A DNA stretch of 48,366 nucleotides from an uncultured Pseudomonadota bacterium (GCA_903915625.1 CAIWTN010000032.1:1-48366), one strand, 5' to 3'; numbered from the stretch's first letter, positions 26,794 to 36,828 are shown. Numbers and translations: made by a program. Notes: generated from the letters alone by a model not told the origin.

Positions 26794-27240
26794 CCCTGCC
26801 CCCTACTTTCCTATTCAGCTTTGTCCGCTGAAATGTGCATTTTTTGAGCAGCTACCGTGACTTAGCCCTTATGGAGCGCCTATGCCCCCCTGGACGTTCA
26901 TTTAACCCACCCTCTCACATTGTAACATACTAATATCATTAATAAACTTGGCTTCAGCGGAGGCGTTCAAAATAGACCTGTTTATTGAACGATATCCCAT
27001 GAGGATAGGGGATTTTGGTCGATTTGAGAAGATTTACGCTAAATTTGCTGTGTTTATATACAGCAACACCAGCACAAGTGCTGTTGTGTGGTTAACTTGT
27101 AATCAACAGCAGCAAAAACGGTGCTGTTGTGTTGTAATTTTGACCCCAGTTGCACAAAAAATGCACTATGCAACCGAGTAAAAGCACCTCACACTATGAG
27201 AGTGAGTTAGACCCCGATTTTTGAACGGAGCTTAGGAAAG
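26794..27240. other. Non-coding region between recombinase and cca, with short repeats
   Basis: 447 bases between two divergent genes. The left part (to about 26950) is plain and AT-rich, probably holding the recombinase promoter. The right part has the repeat cluster described separately. A frame of about 77 codons that opens with TTG here has a repetitive, improbable sequence, and I do not count it. Confidence 0.6.
27070..27132. repeat. Cluster of short direct and inverted repeats
   Basis: GTGCTGTTGTGT occurs at 27078-27089 and again at 27121-27132, in the same direction 43 bases apart. CAGCACAAGTGCTG at 27070-27083 is a palindrome, and CAACAGCA (27104-27111) is inverted against TGCTGTTG (27122-27129). 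Two half-site-like units at this distance resemble recombinase or repressor binding arrangements, but nothing proves which. Confidence 0.5.
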
Positions 27241-28485
27241 ATGTCGGCCCCCGACCGTCGCTATAATGACGCCCTGAAAGCCATGAAGAGCCTAGAAAAG
27301 GCTGGGTATAGGACCATGATGGCCGGTGGCTGTGTCCGCGACCGACTTCTAGGCAAGACTCCTGCCGACTATGACTTGGCTACGACGGCAACTCCGGAGC
27401 AGGGGATGCTGCATTTTCGCACAGAAAAACTGACCACCGTGCCGACCGGGGTGGACCACGGGACTTTCACACTATTGATGCCGAGTGGACCGGTCGAAAT
27501 TACGACGCTGCGAAAAGACGTCAGTACCGATGGCCGTCATGCCGAGGTCGCGTTCGGAACGGACTTCGCAGAAGACGCAGCAAGGCGAGACTTTACCATA
27601 AACGCCTTGTTTGAAGATGCTGAAGGACAGATCGTAGATTTTGTCGGCGGCCAAAATGATCTAAAAAGCGGAGTATTGCGCTTCGTAGGCGAGCCAGAAA
27701 CACGTATTCATGAAGATTATTTACGGATTTTGCGGTTATTTCGGTTTTGGTCAACGCTAGGATTTACTCCAGATGCCGAGACATTAGTCACAGTAGCTGA
27801 TGCCCGTGACGGACTTGCGCGGATTAGCCAAGAGAGAGTGACGCAAGAGTGGTGGAAGATGAGCGCCGGTCCTGCACTGGCCCCAGCTCTACAAGCGATG
27901 ATATCAGCGGGAGTCTTCCGCATGATTTTGCCGGAAGTCACGCCGTGTGTGTTTCCCACATTAGTCGACTTGAAAGCATGGCAGTCGACCTTATCAGCAC
28001 CAGTCGCGGTGCTCGCTGGACTTTGTTTAGCCGACGGATTGCACGAAGAGGCAGCGCTAATTGCGCTGGCCGAGCGCATGCGGATGTCGCGGCATGACGG
28101 CAAGCGCCTCGCATTCTTTGCCACAGCGAGACGCCAACTATTATTAGGCGAACCCAAAGATATAGCCGAGAGACTCCTATTCTTGGATGGTTGCGAGGCA
28201 GCAGCGGGGCAGGGGAGCTTCGAAAAACTCTACGCCCCAGTACTCGGGTCCATAACAGACTTAGCTCATGCCCTCAAAGCAGTGCAATTAACTGAGGCGA
28301 AGTTTGGGCACCGGAGACAAGCCGAGCTGCCGCTTAGCGGCAAGGATGTCGTTCGGCAGACGGGGCTGACACCCGGACCGGAAGTAGGGACCATTTTAGG
28401 CCAGCTGAAGCGCGCCTATTACAACGGCGAGTGGACGACCAAAGAGCAGGGGATTGCTTTGCTAGCGGCGCACCGGAAAGAGTGA
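27241..28485 (+). CDS. cca: CCA tRNA nucleotidyltransferase / poly(A) polymerase family (class II)
   Basis: 414 residues, the usual size for a bacterial CCA-adding enzyme. The class II nucleotidyltransferase core is plain: GGCVRDRLLG (about 30-39) and the metal-binding DYD with DLATTATP, then RRDFTINALF (about 115-124) and EDYLRILRLFRF (about 160-171). It adds or repairs the 3' CCA end of tRNAs; a poly(A) polymerase activity cannot be excluded by sequence alone. The C-terminal helical part (about 200-414) is typical in length and lacks an HD domain. The ATG has AGGA about 6 bases upstream. Confidence 0.88.
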   Translation: MSAPDRRYNDALKAMKSLEKAGYRTMMAGGCVRDRLLGKTPADYDLATTATPEQGMLHFRTEKLTTVPTGVDHGTFTLLMPSGPVEITTLRKDVSTDGRHAEVAFGTDFAEDAARRDFTINALFEDAEGQIVDFVGGQNDLKSGVLRFVGEPETRIHEDYLRILRLFRFWSTLGFTPDAETLVTVADARDGLARISQERVTQEWWKMSAGPALAPALQAMISAGVFRMILPEVTPCVFPTLVDLKAWQSTLSAPVAVLAGLCLADGLHEEAALIALAERMRMSRHDGKRLAFFATARRQLLLGEPKDIAERLLFLDGCEAAAGQGSFEKLYAPVLGSITDLAHALKAVQLTEAKFGHRRQAELPLSGKDVVRQTGLTPGPEVGTILGQLKRAYYNGEWTTKEQGIALLAAHRKE

Positions 28486-28573
28486 GCCGAAAGTAGGAGA
28501 GCGGCGGACTTGTGCCAAGTCGTTGGCTTATTTAGTCTTTTCAGCCACATATGAGAAGTGCCTGACCCCATTG

Positions 28574-29470
28574 TCAGTATTTATAGGCGTCGCAGTTATC
28601 AGCGAACTGGTTATTTATGGTCAGATTCACTTTCAGGTCGGCATCGACCTCAAAGGTGAAAACTGACCATACACGTCCGTTCTGGCCAACAGGAACCCGC
28701 AGCTCACGCTGGATATTGCCGATAAAGAGCCTAACTCTGGCACCGCTGTCCTTCGATAAACGCGCCTGCTGCGGCTCAAAGCTGGTAACGCAATCACTGA
28801 AGTTAGCTACGCGGTAAGCATAGCGTCCGGGCACTAGCTTCGGCAGGGACATGGTCTCGGGGCCAAACCCTGTTTTACTGTCGTAGTCCATCACCGCCAC
28901 TGGGCTGTTCTTTGCTAGATAATAAACATGAAAATTTTTGCCGCCAGTTGGTTGCACGTAAAGGTGCCCATCTAAGTCTTTCGGCGTATCACCCCATGAC
29001 AAGACTATGCGAGTCTCGCCCGACTTAAGCACCGGACTTAGTAGCAGGAGCATTTCACCCTTATCTGCAAGCAGCTGCTGACGATCACTGACGTATCCGG
29101 CAGCTGATGCCGCGACATACGAATCTGCAGCTGAAAATGTCACAGACGCCATGCCTGCAGCGTCCGTTGTTGCAGTTGTGTTTGAATCGCTAGTCGCTAC
29201 TTTGGCACCAGCTAAGGGTTTGTTGTTTGTCGCATCGAGCACGGTCACTTGCAGTGAGCCTTTAACTCCGACTGCAGTAAATGACGCGTCAGACGGAGCG
29301 TTTGTTCCGGAGGAGGTTTGAATGATGCTGGATTTGCCATCGTTAGCCTCACTGCTTCCCGAGACGGATTTTTCCCCGGAGCCTTTTGGCGACTCGCTGG
29401 CAAAATTTGAGGCGTTACAACTCACCGCGACAAGGCAAAGGAAGACATAAAGCATTTTAAAGCGCGTCAT
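28574..29470 (-). CDS. Putative lipoprotein with carboxypeptidase-regulatory-like domain
   Basis: 298 residues from the ATG at 29470; upstream codons to 29545 lack a signal-like sequence. The signal ends AVSC (Cys18). After a Ser/Gly-rich linker comes a CarboxypepD_reg-like domain (about 72-140: LQVTVLDATNNKPLAGAKV, TTDAAGMASVTF). A C-terminal beta domain contains SWGDTPKDLDGHL, a motif seen in secreted proteins of the YfaP/DUF2135 kind. Two cysteines (SDCVTS, DNCDAY) may form a disulfide. The exact function is unknown; such domains are usually adhesive or structural. It ends close to the end of cca, tail to tail. Confidence 0.75.
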   Translation of the reverse strand: MTRFKMLYVFLCLVAVSCNASNFASESPKGSGEKSVSGSSEANDGKSSIIQTSSGTNAPSDASFTAVGVKGSLQVTVLDATNNKPLAGAKVATSDSNTTATTDAAGMASVTFSAADSYVAASAAGYVSDRQQLLADKGEMLLLLSPVLKSGETRIVLSWGDTPKDLDGHLYVQPTGGKNFHVYYLAKNSPVAVMDYDSKTGFGPETMSLPKLVPGRYAYRVANFSDCVTSFEPQQARLSKDSGARVRLFIGNIQRELRVPVGQNGRVWSVFTFEVDADLKVNLTINNQFADNCDAYKY

Positions 29471-29595
29471 CGGTGCCCCGTTTACGTAATAAGCTAAAGT
29501 CTTTCCCGCCCTTAGGTTTGGCCTACCTATCGGCATAAACAGCAAAAAACTTTAGCCTTTTACTAACTTTTTAGAATTGCAGCAAATTACAGCAA

Positions 29596-31410
29596 TCAAA
29601 CCGGCTCAGCCGAGGCGGTTTCCTTATCTACCACGTCGGTATCCAACTTACGGAATGGTGCCGCCGGGGCCCGCATGGCCTGCCCTGCCAGCAACGTGAC
29701 CGCCTGCCACTTGCCTACGGCACTGGCATGGTCATACCGAAGCACTTGATGCTGTAAGTCACCATCCTCGGTCACGGTCTCGACATACTGACGCCCGAAG
29801 AGGTCGCCATCAAAGCCAAGTGTGGCATGAATTAGCTGCGAGCTCTCCGGTAGAATCGGCGCCCACATGGTGCTTAGCCAAGTAATGCACTGCAGAGCCA
29901 CGTAGACAGAGGTTGCAGCGCGCGCTGGGTCAGTCTTCACAACAGTCCAGGGCGCATGATCACTGAGGTATTGGTTTACGCGCTGACTAAGCCGACGAGC
30001 CTCGTCTAGGGCGGCCCGCATTTTCACAGCCTCGTATTGGCCGCCAACCGTCGTGAAGCCAGCCTTGACCTCGGCCAGCAAAGCTTCGTCATCTGCGGAC
30101 AAAGTAGTGCCTGGTTCGGGGATCTTTCCATCGTAGCGCTTGAAGGCGAAGCCAAGCATCCGGTTAGCTAAGTTGCCCCAGTTCGCTACAAGTTCGTTGT
30201 TCACCTTCTCGACAAAGTCGTCCCACGAGAAATCGACGTCGCCAGTTTCCGGCGCGAGTGCAGTCAACACGTAACGCCACGCATCCGACTGGTAACGCTC
30301 AAGGACGTCAAGCACCGTGATGGCGCCACCACGACTCTTACTGACCTTGCGACCACGGTTGCTTAGGTACTCATTCGCCGGCACATCGTAAGGTAGGTTT
30401 AGACCGCCCTTAGCGATGAGATAGCCTGGCCAGTGGATCGTATGGAAGGTGATGTTATCCTTGCCGATAAAGTAGTAAGTCCGCGCATCAGGAGCGGTCT
30501 TACTGTCCCAAAACCGTCGCCAAGCATCAGGCTTACCGGAGACTTGCGCATACTCTTGCGTGGCACTGAGGTAGCCCATGACGGCCTCGAACCAAACATA
30601 AATACGTTTAGTATCGTAGCCTGGCAAAGGGATGCTAACACCCCACTCGAGGTCACGGGTGATGGCGGTGCCGCGCAACTCGCGTTTTTCTAAAGTGCCG
30701 CGCGCAAAGTTGAGCACGTGCTTACGCCAATGTTCTTTGCCATCAGACATCCATTCGAGCAAAGGCTCGTTGAGCTTTCCTAAGTCGATGTAGAAGTGCT
30801 CAGTTTCCCGCACTTCTAAATCGCGTGAGCCCGTCATTTTCGATACGGGGTTCTTTAATTCAACAGCATCATAAGTCTTGCCGCAGTTGTCACACTGATC
30901 ACCACGCGCCTCTTTGAAAGCGCAGAACGGACATTCCCCCTCGATGTAGCGGTCCGGTAAAAAGCGCTTCGCCTGGAGGTCGAAAAGCTGCTTTGAGGTC
31001 GCCTTGTAGATGTAGCCCTTTTCCAAAAGATCGAGAAAGAATTCATGCACAACGCGGGCATGATTACGTGTACCCGTATGGGTAAAATAATCAAAGGTGA
31101 TGCCTATCTTCTCAAAACTCTCGATGAACTTGCCGTGGTAGCGCTCAACAACCTGGGCCGGGGTGCTCCCCTCTTTCTCAGCCTGGATGGTGACCGGAGT
31201 ACCGTGCGTGTCGGACCCACTCACCATTAATACGTCGCGACCAGTCATCCGCAGATACCTAGCAAAGATATCCGGTGGCAAGTAGGCACCAGCGATATGC
31301 CCAATGTGCAAAAGGCTATTGGCATAAGGCCAAGCAACGCAAACTAGCACTGGCTCTTTGGCTACTTGAGTATTCGAACTATCGCTCGGATGATTGATCG
31401 CCGCTGTCAT
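29596..31410 (-). CDS. metG: Methionyl-tRNA synthetase
   Basis: 604 residues, class I synthetase. HIGH is at 35-38 (LLHIGHIAG), the zinc knuckle is CPFC followed by CDNC (about 160-180), and the signature lysine loop reads KVSKS near residue 353. There is no extra C-terminal tRNA-binding (Trbp111-like) domain; length and ending fit the short form. It charges initiator and elongator tRNA with methionine. Its ATG begins at the base next to the thrS stop codon, so the two synthetases form one transcript. Confidence 0.95.
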   Translation of the reverse strand: MTAAINHPSDSSNTQVAKEPVLVCVAWPYANSLLHIGHIAGAYLPPDIFARYLRMTGRDVLMVSGSDTHGTPVTIQAEKEGSTPAQVVERYHGKFIESFEKIGITFDYFTHTGTRNHARVVHEFFLDLLEKGYIYKATSKQLFDLQAKRFLPDRYIEGECPFCAFKEARGDQCDNCGKTYDAVELKNPVSKMTGSRDLEVRETEHFYIDLGKLNEPLLEWMSDGKEHWRKHVLNFARGTLEKRELRGTAITRDLEWGVSIPLPGYDTKRIYVWFEAVMGYLSATQEYAQVSGKPDAWRRFWDSKTAPDARTYYFIGKDNITFHTIHWPGYLIAKGGLNLPYDVPANEYLSNRGRKVSKSRGGAITVLDVLERYQSDAWRYVLTALAPETGDVDFSWDDFVEKVNNELVANWGNLANRMLGFAFKRYDGKIPEPGTTLSADDEALLAEVKAGFTTVGGQYEAVKMRAALDEARRLSQRVNQYLSDHAPWTVVKTDPARAATSVYVALQCITWLSTMWAPILPESSQLIHATLGFDGDLFGRQYVETVTEDGDLQHQVLRYDHASAVGKWQAVTLLAGQAMRAPAAPFRKLDTDVVDKETASAEPV

Positions 31411-33336
31411 TTACAGTCCCCAAAGCTGGCCACAGTCGGCCTTTAATTGCGCGATAAACTCTGCCACCGGCATTGCAGCTAACTGCTTACCGTCGTGGAA
31501 GCGCGCCGCAACCGTCTGCGACTCTTTTTCCTTATCGCCCAGCACGAGCATATAAGGCGTCTTCATGACTTGAGCTTCACGGATCTTAAAGCCTAACTTC
31601 TCGTTGCGCAGGTCAATCTCGGTGCGCACACCAGCCGCCTGAAGCTCAGCTTCGACCGCTTTGGCGTAAGCTTCTTGTTCTTGCGTAATGTTGATGATGC
31701 GAACCTGAGTAGGCGCAGCCCAGAGGGGGAAGTGACCTGCGTAGTGTTCGATAAAGATCCCCATAAAGCGCTCGAGACTCCCGAGCACAGCACGGTGGAT
31801 CATGACGGGCGTGTGGCCTTTGTCGTCACTGCCGACGTACTCAAGGTCAAAGCGGCTAGGCATCGAGAAATCTAGCTGCACCGTGCCGCATTGCCAGCTG
31901 CGCTCTAGGGAGTCGATCAGGTGGAAATCGATCTTCGGACCGTAGAATGCACCGTCACCGGGATTTAGTTTGTATTCGCGACCCGACTTCTCGAGTGCCG
32001 TTTTCAGGGCGTCTTCCGCCTGCGCCCAAATCTCGTCACTGCCGATCGACTTCTCCGGTCGAGTGGATAATTCAACGCGGTAGCGAGCGAATCCAAGAGC
32101 CGAATATGCTTGGTCAATCTGAGTCAAGACCCGAACGATCTCGTCTTGGATTTGCTCTGGAGCACAGAACACATGGGCGTCATCTTGGACGAACGTACGC
32201 ACCCGGAAAAGGCCGTGAGTCACACCGCTGCGCTCATGCCTGTGGACGCGACCGAATTCGCTCAGGCGAAGCGGCAGCTCGCGGTAACTGTGACGGCCAG
32301 AACTGTAAAGCAAGCAATGACCGGGACAGTTCATCGGCTTGATTGCCGACTCCGAGTCGTCCACTTGAGTAAAATACATGTTCTCGCGGTAGTTGTCGTA
32401 ATGTCCGCTCTTTTTCCAAAGGTCGACATCCATAATCAGCGGTGTGTTTACTTCGGTGAACCCGAACGCTGCATTGCTACGGCGCATAAAGGCCATCAAC
32501 TTGTTGTAAACAGTTGCCCCGGCTGGATGAAAGAAGGCGTTTGCTGGCGCCTCTTTATGGAACGAGAACAAGCCAAGTTGTTTACCGAGGACACGGTGAT
32601 CGCGCTTTTTAGCTTCCTCGATCCGGTGCAGGTATTCGTCGAGTTCTTTTTGGGTAGCCCACGCTGTACCGTAGATACGGGTCAACTGCGCATTACGCTC
32701 GTCACCACGCCAGTACGCTCCAGCTACACTCATCAATTTAAAAGCACCGACCTTACTGGTCGCAGGTACGTGAGGACCGCGGCAGAGGTCGAACCATCCA
32801 TCCATAGCGTATATGGACACTTCGTCCGTCTCAGGTATCGCGCTAACTAGCTCGACCTTGAACTTCTCGCCCAGCTCATCAAAGCGCCGCACAGCTTCAT
32901 TACGCGACACAACTTCGCGAGCGACTTTGTGATCCGCTTTTACGATCGCTTTCATTTCGGCTTCGATACGCTCAAGATCTTTATCGTTGATCTTGATGTC
33001 GTCGGGGAATTTGAAGTCGTAGTAAAAGCCATTGTCGACAACCGGGCCAATCGTGACCTGTGTCCCGGGCCAAAGCTTTTGTACGGCCATAGCCAACACG
33101 TGCGCCGTGGAGTGTCTAATGACCTCCAGCCCATCAGCCGACTTGGCCGTGAGGATTTCGAGCTCGGTATCTACGCTCACAGGGGCGTTAAGATCCAGTA
33201 ATTTACCGTTGGCCTTCACAGCCAGAGCCGCCTTAGCTAGCCCAGCACCGATACTTTGGGCGACCTCGGCAAAGGTCACTCCCGGTGAATAAGAACGCTT
33301 CGATCCGTCCGGTAGACGGACATGCACCTGCGACAT
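31411..33336 (-). CDS. thrS: Threonyl-tRNA synthetase
   Basis: 641 residues, full length. The N-terminal TGS domain (about 1-62), the second editing domain containing HSTAH (about 75-80), and the class II core are all present. The core includes the zinc-site Cys in MNCPGH, HERSGVTHGLFRVR, and DDAHVFC. It ends with a typical anticodon-binding domain (QVRIINI to the C-terminus). It ligates threonine to tRNA and hydrolyses seryl-tRNA in cis. It is the first gene of the thrS-metG unit. Confidence 0.96.
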   Translation of the reverse strand: MSQVHVRLPDGSKRSYSPGVTFAEVAQSIGAGLAKAALAVKANGKLLDLNAPVSVDTELEILTAKSADGLEVIRHSTAHVLAMAVQKLWPGTQVTIGPVVDNGFYYDFKFPDDIKINDKDLERIEAEMKAIVKADHKVAREVVSRNEAVRRFDELGEKFKVELVSAIPETDEVSIYAMDGWFDLCRGPHVPATSKVGAFKLMSVAGAYWRGDERNAQLTRIYGTAWATQKELDEYLHRIEEAKKRDHRVLGKQLGLFSFHKEAPANAFFHPAGATVYNKLMAFMRRSNAAFGFTEVNTPLIMDVDLWKKSGHYDNYRENMYFTQVDDSESAIKPMNCPGHCLLYSSGRHSYRELPLRLSEFGRVHRHERSGVTHGLFRVRTFVQDDAHVFCAPEQIQDEIVRVLTQIDQAYSALGFARYRVELSTRPEKSIGSDEIWAQAEDALKTALEKSGREYKLNPGDGAFYGPKIDFHLIDSLERSWQCGTVQLDFSMPSRFDLEYVGSDDKGHTPVMIHRAVLGSLERFMGIFIEHYAGHFPLWAAPTQVRIINITQEQEAYAKAVEAELQAAGVRTEIDLRNEKLGFKIREAQVMKTPYMLVLGDKEKESQTVAARFHDGKQLAAMPVAEFIAQLKADCGQLWGL

Positions 33337-33427
33337 GCTTCCTCCAAGTTCCTCTAGACGACGCGCGAAGCCGCGCCGATCTATTGGTATAGCACGTCAT
33401 TTGGATTGCACAACATGGGCTTACGAG

Positions 33428-33454
33428 AAAAACCGCGGGGGTAGGCCGCGGTTT
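33428..33454 (-). terminator. Rho-independent terminator of the 103-residue hypothetical gene
   Basis: AAACCGCGG and CCGCGGTTT pair across a 7-base loop; on the leftward strand the stem is followed by TTTTTC. It is placed 27 bases past the stop of the small leftward gene and just upstream of thrS, separating the two transcripts. Confidence 0.82.
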
Positions 33455-33480
33455 CCTGAGGTTACATTGAGTTAGCCGAT

Positions 33481-33792
33481 TTAGTGAATTTGGCTGACGC
33501 CAAGTTCTTTGGCCATCCGAGACATGATGTAGGGAGCCTGATCAAGAAATTCGGCAGCCTTTTCGTGGCCGAGATCGTAGGCTGCAGCCACGGCATCAAT
33601 TGCGTCCACTGCTTCGTCCGCACCTAGCCGAGATGCCATGTCGTCCAGAACGTGGCCAACCAGCAGGCCAGTTGACTCTTCAGCGTCTGAGATGATGCCA
33701 AACGGCAGCGTCAAACGATTGAGCGTCAAAGGCGAGTTTGAATATCCCTTGAGGAAGGCTAGATATTGTTTGAATGGCATGGACAATTTCAT
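33481..33792 (-). CDS. Hypothetical protein, 103 residues
   Basis: A cytoplasmic-looking helical protein rich in Ala, Leu and Asp (DDMASRLGADEAVDAIDAVAAAYDLGHEKAAEFLDQ). The ATG has a GGAG site about 10 bases upstream, and a good terminator follows the stop, which supports a real gene. It is divergent from rarA. No family is recognised. Confidence 0.68.
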   Translation of the reverse strand: MKLSMPFKQYLAFLKGYSNSPLTLNRLTLPFGIISDAEESTGLLVGHVLDDMASRLGADEAVDAIDAVAAAYDLGHEKAAEFLDQAPYIMSRMAKELGVSQIH

Positions 33793-33928
33793 GCGTCATC
33801 ATCTCCGTGCCGGTCCCGATGCCGGTTGGTCTGGAAATATGCTAGGTACTTATGGTCTATCGGCAGTACCCTGGGCGGCATTAATTGCCGAGAGAAAGTC
33901 GGCCGGTAGCGAATCTCCAGGAGTAGTG

Positions 33929-35239
33929 ATGTTCTCTGAGATGTTGGATGGTTATAGCGCACCGTTAGCGGCGAGGAGTCGACCACAAGAACTCGACGAC
34001 GTGGTCGGTCAGGATCAAATTTGGGCACCGCAGTCCGCATTAAGGGCTCTGGTGGCGGCTGACAGATTCACGTCCCTGCTATTCTTTGGCCCGCCCGGCA
34101 CAGGCAAGACCAGCCTCGCACAGGTCATAGCCAGCGCAGGCAAGCGGCCCGTAGAGCTTATGTCAGCTGTGCTGCACGGCGTTAAAGAGATCAGGGCCCA
34201 GATTCAGCGCTCAGAGGCACGTCTACAGTCAGGCCAAAGTGCACTGCTCGTTTTCATGGACGAGATTCACCGGTTGAGTAAAAGCCAACAGGATGTCCTG
34301 CTACCCGCACTGGAAGCTGGCACCATAAAGTTCATTGGCGCGACCACAGAAAATCCGTCCTTTACTGTAAATAACGCGATTTTATCGCGTACTTTAGTAT
34401 TCAAGCTCGAACGACTGCAGCCCGAGGCTCTCAGGGCCATCATCGGCAAAGCCCTCAACTCACCGCAAAGCGGGCTGCCTCGCCGTGATGTCGAAGACGC
34501 TGTGATCATGGCCATTGCCAACGCCGCGGACGGTGACGCCCGGCGAGCGCTCAATCTTTTGGAAGCTGTGGTCGTCAGTGCACCGGCCGACATTAGCCCG
34601 ATCAGCCTGAAAGCCCTAGCTGCTGTAGCGCCAACCCTGAACCTGCGGTACGACAGCAGCGGCGATGGTCATTACGATCTCGCCTCAGCCCTGATCAAAA
34701 GTATCCGCGCCAGCCAACCGGATGCTGCGGTTTATTATCTCGCTCGAATGCTCGAGGGCGGAGAGGATCCGATGTTCATCGCACGGCGGTTAGTCATTGC
34801 TGCTAGTGAAGATATCGGCAATGCCAATCCAACGGCGCTGTTGCTCGCAACGAGCTGCATGCAGGCAGTGCACGCGGTCGGCATGCCCGAAGCACGCATC
34901 AGGTTGTCGCAAGCTGCGACGTATCTTGCCGCATCCCCCAAAAGTAACCGCGCTTATTTAGCAATAAACCAAGCGCTTGCTGATGTGCAAGCCACTGGCT
35001 CTCTCGAAGTGCCGTTGCACTTGCGTAACGCGCCGACCAAACTCATGCGTGAATTTGGTCACGGAGTGGGGTATGTCTACGCCCACGATGACCCAGTGGG
35101 AGCGCAACGCCTCAGCTATCTACCAGGGGAGCTAGCCCACCGGCGTTATTACGAGCCGTTAAATACCGGCGTAGAAGCACAATTAAAGGCTAATTTGGCG
35201 CGCCTTCAAGCGACCAGCAAAGGTCAGGGCGAACCATAA
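33929..35239 (+). CDS. rarA: Replication-associated recombination protein RarA (MgsA) AAA+ ATPase
   Basis: 436 residues, close to the usual 440-450. Walker A is GPPGTGKT (54-61) and Walker B ends MDEIHR (Asp111, Glu112); sensor residues lie in FIGATTENPSF. A helical C-terminal tetramerisation part follows. RarA acts at stalled replication forks, next to SSB and clamp-loader functions. The frame is open from 33638, but the ATG at 33929 has AGGAG 5 bases upstream and matches the family start (ARSRPQELDDVVGQ). It is 14 bases before purH, so the two are co-transcribed although functionally unrelated. Confidence 0.93.
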   Translation: MFSEMLDGYSAPLAARSRPQELDDVVGQDQIWAPQSALRALVAADRFTSLLFFGPPGTGKTSLAQVIASAGKRPVELMSAVLHGVKEIRAQIQRSEARLQSGQSALLVFMDEIHRLSKSQQDVLLPALEAGTIKFIGATTENPSFTVNNAILSRTLVFKLERLQPEALRAIIGKALNSPQSGLPRRDVEDAVIMAIANAADGDARRALNLLEAVVVSAPADISPISLKALAAVAPTLNLRYDSSGDGHYDLASALIKSIRASQPDAAVYYLARMLEGGEDPMFIARRLVIAASEDIGNANPTALLLATSCMQAVHAVGMPEARIRLSQAATYLAASPKSNRAYLAINQALADVQATGSLEVPLHLRNAPTKLMREFGHGVGYVYAHDDPVGAQRLSYLPGELAHRRYYEPLNTGVEAQLKANLARLQATSKGQGEP

Positions 35240-35253
35240 TTCGAGGAGTTTTC

Positions 35254-36828
35254 ATGTCATCCGTCGTTCAGCAGCAACCAATCGCCTTACTCTCCGTCAC
35301 CGACAAAACAGGACTCGTGCCGTTTGCACGCGGCTTGAGCGAGCTTGGATTCAAATTGCTTTCGACAGGTGGCACAGCGAAGTTACTGCGTGAGCAAGGC
35401 GTCCCGGTGACGGATGTGGCTGAGTTTACCGGTAGCCCGGAAATTCTTGGCGGCCGGGTTAAGACCCTGCACCCTCAGATTCACGGCGGGATCCTGGTGG
35501 ACCGGGACCGTCCAGAGCAGATTGCTGAGGCTGCAAAGCACGGCATTAAGCCGATCGATTTGGTTGTAGTGAACCTCTATCAGTTTGTTAGTGAGGCAGT
35601 GGCGAAAGGTCTCGATCTAGAATCCGCCATTGAGCACATCGACATCGGCGGCCCCACCATGCTGCGTGCAGCCGCGAAAAACTGGCGCCATACCCTGCCG
35701 GTGATGGATCCGCATGACTATGATGAAGTCCTGACTGCACTGAGCCGCCGCGATGTGAGCCGCTCGCTGCGCCTGCGCCTCGCGGTGAAGACCTTCGCGA
35801 GCATCTCGACCTACGACCAAACTATTGCCAGCTATTTGGGCGGCGCTGGTGGGTCAACCACGCCAGCTGATGCTTTGACGTTTAACCTTCGCCAAGTCCA
35901 GAGTCTGCGCTACGGGGAAAACCCGCATCAATCGGCCGGCCTGTTTGCCGACACTGCTGTTCCAGCCGTGGGCTTCGCAAAAGTTGAGCTGCTTGGTGGC
36001 AAAGAACTCTCCTACAACAACATCCTAGACCTTGATGCTGCCACGGCTTTAGCAGCCGAATTTGAGCAGCCAGCCGTTGTGATCGTTAAGCACACCAATC
36101 CCTGCGGCTGCGCTACCGATGCATCTGGCAACATGGCAGAGATTTTTCGCAAAGCCCTAGCCTGTGATCCAAAGTCGGCATTTGGCGGGATTATAGCTCT
36201 CAATCGCACCGTCGATGCTGCTGCGGCCACAGCGATTACATCGATCTTTACCGAATGCGTCGCAGCACCTGATTTCAGCCCGGAAGCTTTGGCTATCTTC
36301 AAACAAAAGCCAAATCTGCGCATTTTAAGAGCACCATTTGCTCGCCTTGGTCAGCGACCACTGCGTCAACATGTGCGCTCCGTACACGGTGCCATGCTGG
36401 TTCAGTCAGAGGACGGGGGCAGCTTCGCAGCCGACGCGTGGAAAGCCGTGACCAAAAAAGCCCCCGACAAGTCGACGCTGAACGACCTTCAATTTGCCAT
36501 GATCGTTGCCAAGCACGTCAAATCGAATGCTATTGTCTTCGTCAGGGACGGCGTGACCGTGGCAATCGGCGCTGGCCAGATGAGCCGGATCGATGCCGCT
36601 AATATCGCCGTCGCGAAAGCCGCGTCAGAGGGGCGTGATGTTAAGGGTAGCGTTCTAGCCAGTGATGCCTTCTTCCCGTTTGGCGACACGGTTGAATTTG
36701 CGGCATCACACGGTGTGAAAGCCATTGTGCAGCCAGGCGGGTCTAAACGCGATCAGGACTCCATCGACGCAGCCGATCTGCACAACATCGCGATGGTATT
36801 CACAGGTGAGCGCCACTTCCGCCACTAG
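35254..36828 (+). CDS. purH: Bifunctional AICAR transformylase / IMP cyclohydrolase
   Basis: 524 residues with both halves. The N-terminal MGS-like cyclohydrolase domain (to about 200) has STGGTAKLL, GGRVKTLHPQIHGG and DIGGPTMLRAAAKN. The C-terminal AICAR transformylase domain has LRYGENPHQSAG, VIVKHTNPCGCA and the FPFGD-type end. It catalyses the last two steps of IMP synthesis. A GAGGAG site is 6 bases before the ATG. The second gene of the rarA-purH unit. Confidence 0.96.
   Translation: MSSVVQQQPIALLSVTDKTGLVPFARGLSELGFKLLSTGGTAKLLREQGVPVTDVAEFTGSPEILGGRVKTLHPQIHGGILVDRDRPEQIAEAAKHGIKPIDLVVVNLYQFVSEAVAKGLDLESAIEHIDIGGPTMLRAAAKNWRHTLPVMDPHDYDEVLTALSRRDVSRSLRLRLAVKTFASISTYDQTIASYLGGAGGSTTPADALTFNLRQVQSLRYGENPHQSAGLFADTAVPAVGFAKVELLGGKELSYNNILDLDAATALAAEFEQPAVVIVKHTNPCGCATDASGNMAEIFRKALACDPKSAFGGIIALNRTVDAAAATAITSIFTECVAAPDFSPEALAIFKQKPNLRILRAPFARLGQRPLRQHVRSVHGAMLVQSEDGGSFAADAWKAVTKKAPDKSTLNDLQFAMIVAKHVKSNAIVFVRDGVTVAIGAGQMSRIDAANIAVAKAASEGRDVKGSVLASDAFFPFGDTVEFAASHGVKAIVQPGGSKRDQDSIDAADLHNIAMVFTGERHFRH

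Noticed and set aside
27070-27132. CRISPR-like repeat
   Set aside because: Only two 12-base units, with no regular spacer series and no cas genes in the window.
26948-27181. Possible 77-residue protein before cca
   Set aside because: Opens with TTG, no ribosome-binding site, and its codons are simply the repeat cluster (Gln and Cys runs).
27717-28157. A 146-codon minus-strand frame
   Set aside because: Antisense to cca, with a composition (Ala/Ser-rich, low complexity) typical of shadow frames.
32110-32850. A 246-codon plus-strand frame
   Set aside because: It lies fully antisense to the conserved core of thrS and has no ribosome-binding site or recognisable domain.
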